DNA of 64,000 bases from Burkholderiales bacterium. GTDB taxonomy: Bacteria; Pseudomonadota; Gammaproteobacteria; Burkholderiales; Burkholderiaceae_C. Both the position numbers and the translations under genes were made by a program. The stretch is taken from contig JAFKGD010000006.1 of the NCBI GenBank assembly GCA_017307855.1, positions 186,001-250,000 on the forward strand, written 5' to 3'. Shown one piece after another: positions 56,541 to 64,000 of the stretch; the stretch's first letter is position 1, and the number at the start of each line of letters is the position of its first letter. Under the pieces are notes generated by a model. It was given only the letters and a program-made list of their open reading frames with translations, made no database searches and was not told where the DNA came from.

Positions 56541-59500
56541 AGCGCCTGATCGAATATTCGCTGCGCCAGCCGCTGATCATCGTCCTGGCCACCGCGCTGT
56601 TCGCGCTGGCCGGCATGATCGCGTTCAAGAACCTGTCGGTCGAGGCCTTCCCCGACGTCACCGACACCCAGGTCACCATCATCTCGCTCTACCCCGGCCG
56701 CGCGGCAGAAGAGGTGGAAAAGCAGGTCACGCTGCCGATCGAGGTGGCGCTGTCGGGCCTGCCCAACGCCATCCGCGTGTTCTCGCACACGCAGTTCGGC
56801 CTGTCGTTCACCGTCGTCACCTACGACGACAACGCCGAGGTCAACCTGGTGCGCCAGCAGGTGGCCGAGCGGCTGCGCGGCGTCGACCTGCCGCCCGGCG
56901 TCGAGGCCGAGATGGCGCCCAGCGCCACGGTGGGCGAGATCATGCGCTACCGCCTGAAGGGCGACGGCATCTCCACCACCGAGCTGCGCAGCACGCAGGA
57001 CTGGACGGTGGAACGCGCGCTGCGCCAGGTGCCCGGCGTGGCCGACGTGGTGGCCATGGGCGGCTACATCAAGCAGTACGAAGTGCAGCCCGACCTGGAC
57101 AAGCTGCGCGCCTACAAGCTCACCTTCCAGAACCTGCTGGACGCGCTGGGCCGTGGCAACTCCAACGCCGGCGGCAGCTACCTGGCGCAGGGCTCGCAGC
57201 AGTACGCCATCCGCGGCATCGGCCTCTTGCAGTCGGCCGACGACATCGGCCGCATCGTCGTCACCGCGCGCGGCGGCACGCCCATCCTGATCCGCGACGT
57301 GGCCACCGTGGCCATCGGCGCCGTGCCGCGCCTGGGCGTGGTGGGGCAAGACGACACCGACGACGTGGTCACCGGCATCGTGGTCATGCGCAAGGGCGAG
57401 AACCCCAGCGTGGTGCTGAAGAACGTGAAGGAGAAGATCGCCCAGCTCAACGAGCGCGTGCTGCCCAAGGGCGTGCAGATCGTGCCCTTCTACGACCGCA
57501 CCTGGCTGATGGAGAAGACGCTCACCACGGTATTCCGCAACCTGGTGGAGGGCGCGCTGCTGGTCTCCCTGGTGCTCTACCTGTTCCTGTCTAACCTGCG
57601 CGCGAGCCTGGCGGTGGTGGTCATCATCCCGCTGTCGCTGCTGGCCACCTTCATGGGCCTGAAGATCATGGGCGTGCCGGCCAACCTGCTGTCGCTGGGC
57701 GCGATGGACTTCGGCATCATCGTCGACGGCGCGGTGATCGTGATCGAGAACATCATGCACCGGCTCTCGGAGAAGCCCGAGGACATGACGCCCGAGGAAC
57801 GCCGCCGCACCATCGTCGACGCGGCCGGCGAAGTGGGCCGGCCCACGCTGTTCTCGATGCTCATCATCATCGCGGCGCACATCCCCATCTTCGCGCTGCA
57901 GCGCCACGAGGGCCGCATCTTCCAGCCCATGGCGCTGTCGGTGACCACCGCGCTGATCGGCTCGCTGATCTTCTCGCTCACGCTGGTGCCGCTGCTGGCC
58001 TACTGGATGCTGCGCCGGAAACTGCCGCACGGCGACAACCGCGTGGTGCGCGGCACCAAGCGCTTCTACGCACCCGTGCTCGACTGGGCCCTGTCGCACC
58101 GCAAGCGCGTGTTCGTCATCGCGCTGGCCGTGTTCGGGCTGTCGCTGGTGGCGGCGTCGCGGCTGGGCTCGGAGTTTCTGCCCGAGCTCGACGAGGGCAC
58201 GATCTGGGTCAACCTGCGCCTGCCGGCCAGCGTCTCCAACGCCGAGGCCACGCGCATCCTGGGCAACGTGCGGCGCGCGCTGCACACCATCCCCGAAGTG
58301 CGCACCACGGTCTCCAAGGCCGGCCAGCCCGAGGACGGCACCGACCCCAAGACCATCAGCATGGCCGAGGTCTTCGTCGACGTGAAGCCGGCCGACCAGT
58401 GGCGCCCCGGTCTCACGCATGCGCGCCTCATCGACGAGATGGATCGCGCGGTGTCGGCCATTCCGGGCATGGAGCCTTCGTTCTCGCAGCCCATCCGCGA
58501 CAACGTGCTCGAATCGATCTCGCAGATCGACGGCCAGATCGTGATCAAGGTGCAGGGCGACGACCTGACCGAACTGCGCCGCGTGACCCAGGCCATCGAG
58601 AGCGAGGTGAAGACCGTGCCCGGCGTGTTCCGCGCCGAGATCGACCGCCTGGGCGAGCTGCCGCAGCTGCTGATCGACATCGACCGCGAACGCGCCGCGC
58701 GCTACGGACTCAACGTGGGCGACATCCAGGACGTGATCGAGGCCGCGCTGGCGGGCAAGGCCGCCACCAGCATCTGGGAAGGCGAGCGCCGCTACTCGGT
58801 GGCCGTGCGCCTGCCCGGCGGCAAGCGCACCATCGAGGCGCTGGCGGCCACGCCCATCGCCACGCCCGAGGGCACCTACACCACGCTGGGCGCGGTGGCG
58901 CAGATCCGCGAAACCAGCGGCGCGATGAACATCGCGCGCGAAGGTGGGCGCCGCATGATGGCCATCGGCATCTTCATCAAGGACCGCGACATGGGCTCGG
59001 TCGTGGCCGACATGAAGAAGCAGGTGGCCGCCCGGGTGAACCTGCCGGCCGGCTACACGCTGGGCTGGTCGGGCGAGTTCGAGAACCAGGAGCGCGCGAT
59101 GAAGCGGCTGTCGGTGGTGGTGCCGATCTCGCTGCTGCTGATCTTCGTGCTGCTGTTCGATGCCTTCAAGTCGTTCAAGACCGCGACGCTGATCCTGGTC
59201 AACGTGCCGCTGGCGCTGGTGGGCGGTTTCGTCGCGCTGTGGATCTTCTCGATCCCGCTGTCGGTGTCGGCGGCCATCGGCTTCATCGCGCTGTCGGGGC
59301 AGGCCGTGCTCAACGGCGTGGTCATGCTGTCGGTGTTCCAGCAGTTGCAGGCGCGCGGCCTGTCGGTCATCGAATCGGTGCGCGAGGGCGCCATGCAGCG
59401 CCTGCGCACCGTGCTCATGACAGCCCTGCTGGCCATGCTGGGCCTGCTGCCCATGGCGCTGTCGCGCGAGATCGGCGCCGAAACCCAGCGCCCGCTGGCC

Positions 59501-59653
59501 ATCGTCGTGATCGGCGGCCTGGTGACGGCCACGCTGCTCACGCTGGTGGTGCTGCCGGCCCTGTATGTGGCGTGGTTCTCGCCGAAGCGCCAGCCGCAGC
59601 AGGAGCCCCGGCCGGCGGGCGCCAGCGACGCAGCAGCAGCGCATTCGCCATGA
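56537..59653 (+). CDS. Heavy-metal RND efflux pump (CzcA-like)
   Basis: This 1038-residue inner-membrane proton antiporter is of the heavy-metal efflux (HME-RND) class. The proton-relay helix reads [15 protein letters not shown] with Asp391, Asp397 and Glu404, the CzcA/CnrA-type signature for divalent metals; CusA-type copper pumps have a different helix 4. Other motifs are [17 protein letters not shown] at the N-terminus and [20 protein letters not shown]. It is translationally coupled to the adaptor gene. The last 116 bases overlap the convergent copper ATPase gene, and the tail after LPALYVAWF (about 25 residues, Pro/Gln/Ala-rich) is non-conserved. Confidence 0.95.
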   Translation: MKRLIEYSLRQPLIIVLATALFALAGMIAFKNLSVEAFPDVTDTQVTIISLYPGRAAEEVEKQVTLPIEVALSGLPNAIRVFSHTQFGLSFTVVTYDDNAEVNLVRQQVAERLRGVDLPPGVEAEMAPSATVGEIMRYRLKGDGISTTELRSTQDWTVERALRQVPGVADVVAMGGYIKQYEVQPDLDKLRAYKLTFQNLLDALGRGNSNAGGSYLAQGSQQYAIRGIGLLQSADDIGRIVVTARGGTPILIRDVATVAIGAVPRLGVVGQDDTDDVVTGIVVMRKGENPSVVLKNVKEKIAQLNERVLPKGVQIVPFYDRTWLMEKTLTTVFRNLVEGALLVSLVLYLFLSNLRASLAVVVIIPLSLLATFMGLKIMGVPANLLSLGAMDFGIIVDGAVIVIENIMHRLSEKPEDMTPEERRRTIVDAAGEVGRPTLFSMLIIIAAHIPIFALQRHEGRIFQPMALSVTTALIGSLIFSLTLVPLLAYWMLRRKLPHGDNRVVRGTKRFYAPVLDWALSHRKRVFVIALAVFGLSLVAASRLGSEFLPELDEGTIWVNLRLPASVSNAEATRILGNVRRALHTIPEVRTTVSKAGQPEDGTDPKTISMAEVFVDVKPADQWRPGLTHARLIDEMDRAVSAIPGMEPSFSQPIRDNVLESISQIDGQIVIKVQGDDLTELRRVTQAIESEVKTVPGVFRAEIDRLGELPQLLIDIDRERAARYGLNVGDIQDVIEAALAGKAATSIWEGERRYSVAVRLPGGKRTIEALAATPIATPEGTYTTLGAVAQIRETSGAMNIAREGGRRMMAIGIFIKDRDMGSVVADMKKQVAARVNLPAGYTLGWSGEFENQERAMKRLSVVVPISLLLIFVLLFDAFKSFKTATLILVNVPLALVGGFVALWIFSIPLSVSAAIGFIALSGQAVLNGVVMLSVFQQLQARGLSVIESVREGAMQRLRTVLMTALLAMLGLLPMALSREIGAETQRPLAIVVIGGLVTATLLTLVVLPALYVAWFSPKRQPQQEPRPAGASDAAAAHSP

Positions 59654-61928
59654 CGCTCACCGACGACAGCGCCATGGCCGCGCCCGCCACCACCGGGCTG
59701 AGGTAACCCAGCGCGGCCAGCGGGATGCCGGCCACGTTGTACGCGAAGGCCCAGAACAGGTTCTGGCGGATCTTGATCACCGTGCGGTGCGAGATCTCCA
59801 GCGCCTGGCCCACCAGGGCGGGGTCTCCGCGCATCAGCGTCACGCCGGCGGCCTGCATGGCCACGTCGGTGCCGTTGCCCATGGCCATGCCGACGTCGGC
59901 CGCGGCGAGGGCTGGCGCGTCGTTGACGCCGTCGCCAATGAATGCGATGCCCCCACGCTTGCCCACTGCGTGTGGCTCGCTGCCCCCCGAGGGGGCGCTC
60001 ACGCCAGGGGCCGGCAAAGCCGGACCATCCGGCCTGCGGCCGGCGCGTTCGGCCCACGCGTGCCGCAGCGATTGCACGATGGCGGCCTTGTCGCCCGGCA
60101 GCACCTCGGCGCGCACTTCGCCCTCCTCGGGCCGCAGGCCCAGCCGCTGCGCCATGGCTTCGGCCGCGCCGCGGTTGTCGCCCGAGATCATCACCAGCCG
60201 CAGGCCACGCGCACGCAGGGCCGCCAGCGCCTGGGCCGCGCCCGGCTTGGGCTCGTCGGCGAAGGCCAGCAGCGCGGCCACCGCGGTGTCGCCTTCGGCG
60301 GCGAAGGCCGACACGGTGGCGCCCCCGGCCTGCAGGCGCGCAGCCTCGGCGGCCAGCGCGCCGGCGGCGGCGCCCAGTTCGTCCATCCAGCGCAGGCTGC
60401 CCACGCGCCACACGCGCCCATCGACGCGGCCTTCGGTGCCACGGCCGGGCACGGCACGCACGTCGGCCGCTGCGCCGGGCGCCACGCCGCGCTCGCGTGC
60501 GGCTTCCACCACGGCGCGGGCCAGCGGGTGTTCGCTGCCCGATTGCAGGCCGGCCACGGCCGCCAGCAACGCGGATTCATCCGCGCCCGGCGCGGCCACG
60601 AACGCCGCCAGGCGCGGCCGGCCCACGGTGAGCGTGCCGGTCTTGTCGAATGCCACGGTGCGCACGCGGTGCGCGTTCTCCAGCACCTCGGCGTCCTTGA
60701 TCAGGATGCCGTGCCGCGCGGCCACGCCCGTGCCGGCCATGATGGCGGCCGGCGTGGCCAGGCCCAGCGCACAGGGGCAGGCGATCACCAGCACGGCCAC
60801 GGCATGGATCAGCGCCGCTTCGGCGCCCGCACCCGCCCCCAGCCAGCCCAGCAGCGTGAGCAGCGCGATCGCCAGCACGACGGGCACGAACACGGCCGAC
60901 ACCTGATCGACCAGCCGCTGGATCGGCGCCTTGGCCGTCTGCGCGTCTTCCACCAGCCGGATGATGCGGGCCAGCACGCTCTCGGCGCCCACGGCGCTCA
61001 CCTCGACCACCACGCGGCCCTCACCGTTGACCGAGCCGCCGGTCACCCTGGCGCCCACGGCCTTGGCCACGGGCAGCGGCTCGCCGGTCAGCATGGACTC
61101 GTCCACCTGCGTGTGGCCCTCGACCACTTCGCCATCGGCCGGAATGCGCTCGCCCGGCCGAACGGCCAGCCGGTCGCCGGCGCGCAGCTCGTCCACGGGC
61201 ACGTCAGCCTCGCCCACGCCGTCGGCCGCCGCGCCCAGCAAGTGCGCCACCTCGGGCCGCAGCGCATGCAGCGCGCGGATGGCCTGCGTGGTCTGGCGCT
61301 TGGCGCGCGCCTCCAGCCACTTGCCCAGCAGCACCAGCGTGATCACCACGGCCGAGGCCTCGAAGTACAGGTGTGGCATCGTGCCCGGTGTCGCCGTGAG
61401 CCAGAGCCACACCGACAGCCCCCAGCCCGCGCTGGTGCCGATGGCCACCAGCAGGTCCATGTTGCCGGTGAGCGCGCGCAGCGCATGCCAGCCCGCGCGG
61501 TAGAAGCGCGCACCCAGCACGAACTGCACCGGCGTGGCCAGCACGAACTGCATCCAGGCCGGCAGCATCCAGTGCGCGCCGAAGAAGTCGCCCAGCATGG
61601 GCACCACCAGCGGCAGCGAGAGCGCCGCGCCCACCGCCACCGGCATGAAGCCGGCCCAGGGCGATGCGGCCGCCGCGTCGGCTGCATCGGCTTCCTGCGC
61701 GGAGCGCGGCTCATAGCCTGCGTCGCGCACGGCCCGACGCAGGCGCGCGGCATCGGTGCCCTCGTCAGCCCGATAGGTCACGTGGGCCGATTCAGTGGCC
61801 AGGTTGACGCTGGCCTGCTCCACGCCCGGCACTTTCTTCAGCGCGCGCTCGACACGACCCACGCACGAGGCGCAGGTCATGCCGCCGACGGAAAAGTCCA
61901 GGGTGGAGGGTTCGGATGAAGCAGCCAT
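59538..61928 (-). CDS. copA: Copper-translocating P-type ATPase (CopA)
   Basis: This 796-residue P1B-type ATPase exports Cu(I) from the cytoplasm. One N-terminal metal-binding domain has GMTCASC (Cys19, Cys22); the membrane metal site is CPC at 384-386; the phosphorylated Asp is 428 in DKTGT; TGEP is at 281-284, the HP motif in SEHPLA at about 465-470, and GDGVND at 665-670. Between about 626 and 660, before the [10 protein letters not shown] hinge, there is a 30-odd-residue low-complexity insertion absent from ordinary CopA proteins and encoded by a repeat-like sequence. The C-terminal tail after ANALLLRRW overlaps czcA. A CueR-type promoter precedes ATG 61928. Confidence 0.95.
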   Translation of the reverse strand: MAASSEPSTLDFSVGGMTCASCVGRVERALKKVPGVEQASVNLATESAHVTYRADEGTDAARLRRAVRDAGYEPRSAQEADAADAAAASPWAGFMPVAVGAALSLPLVVPMLGDFFGAHWMLPAWMQFVLATPVQFVLGARFYRAGWHALRALTGNMDLLVAIGTSAGWGLSVWLWLTATPGTMPHLYFEASAVVITLVLLGKWLEARAKRQTTQAIRALHALRPEVAHLLGAAADGVGEADVPVDELRAGDRLAVRPGERIPADGEVVEGHTQVDESMLTGEPLPVAKAVGARVTGGSVNGEGRVVVEVSAVGAESVLARIIRLVEDAQTAKAPIQRLVDQVSAVFVPVVLAIALLTLLGWLGAGAGAEAALIHAVAVLVIACPCALGLATPAAIMAGTGVAARHGILIKDAEVLENAHRVRTVAFDKTGTLTVGRPRLAAFVAAPGADESALLAAVAGLQSGSEHPLARAVVEAARERGVAPGAAADVRAVPGRGTEGRVDGRVWRVGSLRWMDELGAAAGALAAEAARLQAGGATVSAFAAEGDTAVAALLAFADEPKPGAAQALAALRARGLRLVMISGDNRGAAEAMAQRLGLRPEEGEVRAEVLPGDKAAIVQSLRHAWAERAGRRPDGPALPAPGVSAPSGGSEPHAVGKRGGIAFIGDGVNDAPALAAADVGMAMGNGTDVAMQAAGVTLMRGDPALVGQALEISHRTVIKIRQNLFWAFAYNVAGIPLAALGYLSPVVAGAAMALSSVSVMANALLLRRWRPPAGAPAAAGASARTTPHTGPAAPPA
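59949..60053. repeat. Repeat-like insertion in frame within copA
   Basis: This segment encodes CopA residues of about 626-660. It contains the core CCGGCAAAGCCGG (60011-60023), identical to that of repeat A, and a second hairpin-type sequence with CCCCCCGAGGGGG (59982-59994). The encoded peptide is rich in Pro, Gly, Ser and Ala and unlike the P-type ATPase consensus, consistent with insertion of a dispersed element without breaking the frame. Confidence 0.6.
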
Positions 61929-61935
61929 GGATGGG

Positions 61936-61966
61936 AGCCTAAAGCCTCCCACGGGGGCAAGGTCAA
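61936..61966 (-). promoter_or_regulatory. CueR-type promoter of copA
   Basis: On the minus strand TTGACC (-35, 61961-61966) and TAGGCT (-10, 61936-61941) are separated by 19 bases, the over-long spacer typical of MerR-family promoters. The spacer carries a partial dyad beginning ACCTTGCC. Cu(I)-bound CueR should untwist it and activate copA. It starts eight bases upstream of the ATG, so the leader is very short or the transcript is nearly leaderless. Confidence 0.65.
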
Positions 61967-61979
61967 GCCCGGCCAGCGC

Positions 61980-62010
61980 TTGACCTTGCCACGGTGGAAA
62001 GGTTGAGAAT
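61980..62010 (+). promoter_or_regulatory. CueR-type promoter of copZ-cueR
   Basis: TTGACC (61980-61985) and GAGAAT (62005-62010) are separated by 19 bases. The spacer holds the dyad ACCTT-N11-AAGGT, matching the arms of CueR boxes (ACCTTCC...GGAAGGT). It is head to head with the copA promoter, the two -35 hexamers 13 bases apart. Confidence 0.75.
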
Positions 62011-62044
62011 CCAGGACATCACCACTCACTCACGGAGATCCACC

Positions 62045-62245
62045 ATGACCACCCAGACCTTCGACGTGCAGGGCATGACCTGCGGCCACTGCGAACGCGC
62101 CGTCACCCAGGCCGTGAAGTCGGTCGATCCGCAGGCCGACGTGAAGATCGACCGCGCGAGTGGCCGTGTCGACGTGACCACCGCGCAGCCGCGCGAGGCA
62201 CTCGCCAAGGCCATCACCGAAGAGGGCTACACGGTGGCCGCATGA
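62045..62245 (+). CDS. copZ: Copper chaperone CopZ-like heavy-metal-associated protein
   Basis: This 66-residue single HMA domain protein binds Cu(I) with the two cysteines of GMTCGHC (Cys13, Cys16) and hands it to CopA or CueR in the cytoplasm. The ferredoxin-like fold pattern and length (66-70) are normal. GGAGATCC lies before ATG 62045. The stop overlaps the cueR start (ATGA), so the chaperone and sensor are made together. Confidence 0.93.
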   Translation: MTTQTFDVQGMTCGHCERAVTQAVKSVDPQADVKIDRASGRVDVTTAQPREALAKAITEEGYTVAA

Positions 62246-62652
62246 CGGCTCGTCTCAATATCGGAGAAGCCGCGAGGCAGTCGGGCGTTTCCGCCAAGAT
62301 GCTGCGCCATTACGAAACCCTCGGCCTGCTGGGCAACGTGGCGCGCACCGACAGCGGCTACCGCCAGTACTCGGCCGCCGACGTGCACACCTTGCAGTTC
62401 ATCCGCCGCTCGCGTGACCTGGGCTTCTCGATGGCCGAGATCGCCGAACTGGTGGGCCTGTGGCAGAGCCGCCGGCGCAGCAGCGCCAGCGTCAAGCGCA
62501 TCGCCGAAAAGCACCTGGCCGACCTGGACGCGCGCATCGAATCCATGCAGGCCATGCGCCGCACGCTGGGCCACCTGATCCATTGCTGCCACGGGGACGA
62601 CCGGCCCGAGTGCCCGATCCTCGACGACCTGGCGGGGCCGCACGCGCACTGA
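62242..62652 (+). CDS. cueR: Cu(I)-responsive MerR-family regulator CueR
   Basis: This 136-residue MerR-family regulator has an N-terminal helix-turn-helix (LNIGEAARQSGVSAKMLRHYETLGLL), a long dimerisation helix and the C-terminal metal loop CHGDDRPEC. Cys116 and Cys124, separated by seven residues, match Cys112 and Cys120 of E. coli CueR, which give linear Cu(I) coordination. It should activate copA and its own operon from the two 19-base-spacer promoters at 61936 and 61980. Confidence 0.95.
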   Translation: MTARLNIGEAARQSGVSAKMLRHYETLGLLGNVARTDSGYRQYSAADVHTLQFIRRSRDLGFSMAEIAELVGLWQSRRRSSASVKRIAEKHLADLDARIESMQAMRRTLGHLIHCCHGDDRPECPILDDLAGPHAH

Positions 62653-62679
62653 CGCGGCGACGGCGGCGACGCACGCGGT

Positions 62680-63633
62680 TCAGTGCGCCGCGCGGCGCCG
62701 GAACTCGCTCGGGCTCATGCCCGTGTGCTCGCGGAACACGCGGCTGAAGTGGGAGAGGCTGGAGAAGCCCCAGTCGAGCGCGATGTCGGTGATGGGGCGG
62801 CCGGCGCCCGCGCGCTCGAACTCGCGCACACAGGCCGAGATGCGCAGCCGGAGGATGTAGCCGGCCAGCGTGTCGGCGTCGCCCGCGAAGGCGCCGTGCA
62901 AGGTGCGCTTGCTGCAGCCCAGTGCCTGCGCGATGCCGTCGATGGACAGGCGCGGGTCGCGCAGGTTCTGCATCACATGCTGGCGGATGCGGTCGCGCAG
63001 CGCCTCGCGCTGGGTTTCGCCGGTCTCGCGGCCGGCCAGTTCCATCAGCGACAGGCGCACCAGTTGCATGATGAGTTCGCCCGCGCCGCGCGCCGAGGCT
63101 TCGCTCATGTTCGGCAGTTCCAGGTAGGTGCTGCGCATGGTCTCCAGCGCCACGCGCGAAATGCCGCTGGTGCCGCCCACCTGGCGCGCCAGCACGTCGG
63201 CCAGGCGAAGCTCGTCCAGCGCCATGCGCGCCTTGGGCAGCATCACGATGAGGTGGTCCGAGCGCTCGGGGTTGGAGACGGTGTAGCTGCCCGTGGTGTC
63301 GTAGAGCGTCCAGACACCATTGCGCACCGAAGCCTCGCGCCCGTCCTGCTCGACGCTGGCCGAGCCCTGCCAGGGCGCCACGATCTTCAGGTAGGCCGTC
63401 TCGCTGCCGCGCGCCATGCCAGGCGTGCGCAGCACGCGGTGGCGGCTGGCTTCCAGACGGGTGAGCACCACGTCGCCTGCGTGCGACGCCGCGATGCGGC
63501 CGTCGAACAACGTGTCGCCGTACAGGTCGGACTCGAGCCCGTTGAAGTGCTTCCAGATCCATTCGCGCCACAGCGGCGCGCGCTCGCGCGGCGCGTGGTC
63601 GTCGGTGGTCAGCAGGGTGGACGCGGCGGTCAT
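62680..63633 (-). CDS. AraC-family transcriptional regulator
   Basis: This 317-residue regulator has an N-terminal AraC-binding-like domain (about residues 20-190, GVWTLYDTTGSYTVSNPERSDHLIVMLPKARM as in AraC_binding_2 proteins) and a C-terminal double helix-turn-helix (about 215-315) ending GRPITDIALDWGFSSLSHFSRVFREHTGMSPSEFRRR. It is divergent from the ABC receptor gene at 63880, which it may control. The start at ATG 63633 was chosen over a longer frame because the extra residues are not protein-like. Confidence 0.92.
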   Translation of the reverse strand: MTAASTLLTTDDHAPRERAPLWREWIWKHFNGLESDLYGDTLFDGRIAASHAGDVVLTRLEASRHRVLRTPGMARGSETAYLKIVAPWQGSASVEQDGREASVRNGVWTLYDTTGSYTVSNPERSDHLIVMLPKARMALDELRLADVLARQVGGTSGISRVALETMRSTYLELPNMSEASARGAGELIMQLVRLSLMELAGRETGETQREALRDRIRQHVMQNLRDPRLSIDGIAQALGCSKRTLHGAFAGDADTLAGYILRLRISACVREFERAGAGRPITDIALDWGFSSLSHFSRVFREHTGMSPSEFRRRAAH

Positions 63634-63879
63634 GTCTGGATGGAAGGTGCGGAGGGCCGCCGCGGATGGCGGACGGACGATTATGGGCAGACCCACCGGG
63701 GCCCGGTGTTGTTCCTGCGGGTTATCCCTAGGCGGCGTGCACGCAATGACAAACGCGGATGCGCGCTCGGCACAGCGCGGGCCGGCCCGGCTTCCTACGA
63801 TGCGCGTTGACGTGCGGCCCCTGATGCCGCGCGCCCCGGGGAGACACCCGGACCACCCCACGCCGCCGAAGGAGACGCC

Positions 63880-64000
63880 ATGAGACACACCACCCGCCGC
63901 ACCATCCTGCAGGGCGCCGCCGCGCTGGGCGCCGCCTCGGTCGCGCCCGGCCTGCTGGCCCAGGCCAAGCCGATCCGCATCGGCTACGCCATCGCGCGCA
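63880..64000 (+). CDS. ABC-type solute receptor, N-terminal fragment (runs off window)
   Basis: The first 40 residues are visible: a twin-arginine-like signal (RHTTRRTILQGAAALGAASVAPGLLAQA) followed by KPIRIGYAIAR. The IRIGYA start of the mature part is common in branched-chain amino acid/amide-type receptors (LivK-like). GAAGGAG lies seven bases upstream of the ATG at 63880. The gene is divergent from the AraC-family gene across 246 bases with no other feature that I can see. Family assignment from such a short piece is tentative. Confidence 0.6.
   Translation, partial: MRHTTRRTILQGAAALGAASVAPGLLAQAKPIRIGYAIAR

Noticed and set aside
56375-59644. Open frame of about 1089 codons opposite the RND pump gene
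   Set aside because: The repetitive His/Gln/Asp/Arg composition mirrors the pump codons; no fold, start context or independent promoter.

Overview
The window is about 70% G+C, dense with genes and without any tRNA or rRNA that I could see. It most likely comes from a betaproteobacterium of the order Burkholderiales, probably Comamonadaceae. The gene order mnmG-rsmG-lysE-type exporter-parA-hydrolase-parB, a Bug-type solute receptor without its membrane partners, and many oligopeptide ABC importers all fit. The parAB and mnmG genes and four parS-like sites place the window close to the chromosomal origin, although oriC itself is not visible.

Region 1 (1-34,600) is a large catabolic island built around an IclR-family regulator (13830-14588). 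To its left, on the minus strand, lies an operon for a solute receptor, an AtzG-like small protein, an AtzE-family amidase, a second receptor, two permeases, a fused double ATPase and a BisC-like molybdoenzyme that runs off the window. Next comes a xanthine dehydrogenase/CO dehydrogenase-type molybdenum hydroxylase split into two divergent transcription units. To the right of the regulator, on the plus strand, is a seven-gene operon: two Rid proteins, an ALDH7-like dehydrogenase, a cystathionine beta-lyase-like C-S lyase, a class III CoA-transferase, a Gln-type thiol dioxygenase and a degenerate enoyl-CoA hydratase. Facing it on the minus strand is a 12-gene operon that repeats the theme of receptor, importer and BisC-like enzyme, then adds a Bug receptor, an LVIVD propeller protein, a CobW-type metallochaperone, a WD40-like protein, a VOC protein and a small unknown protein. 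Four inverted repeats of the form GGAAY-N4-RTTCC (with one or two deviations), each two bases downstream of a -10-like hexamer, precede these operons. They suggest one regulon under the IclR protein. My working model is uptake and breakdown of an organosulfur or S/N-oxide compound: reduction of the oxide, amide hydrolysis, C-S cleavage, thiol oxidation to a sulfinate and CoA activation. The substrate is unknown.

Region 2 (34,950-50,530) is mainly housekeeping: a PhnB-like VOC protein, an HDOD protein, an LpoB/YcfL-type envelope lipoprotein cluster, parB, a small hydrolase, parA, a LysE exporter, rsmG, mnmG, an FMN reductase, a YkgJ-type protein, a transglutaminase-like protein, a DUF1328 membrane protein, an AsmA-like protein and a beta-class glutathione transferase.

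Region 3 (50,600-64,000) holds an MFS transporter, an old yellow enzyme, a hemerythrin-like protein, and metal homeostasis genes: a CzcCBA-like RND efflux system facing a copper P-type ATPase, then copZ and cueR from head-to-head MerR-type promoters. It ends with an AraC regulator and the start of an ABC receptor gene. Short REP-like repeats lie between convergent genes here, and a related sequence appears to be built in frame into the copper ATPase gene.
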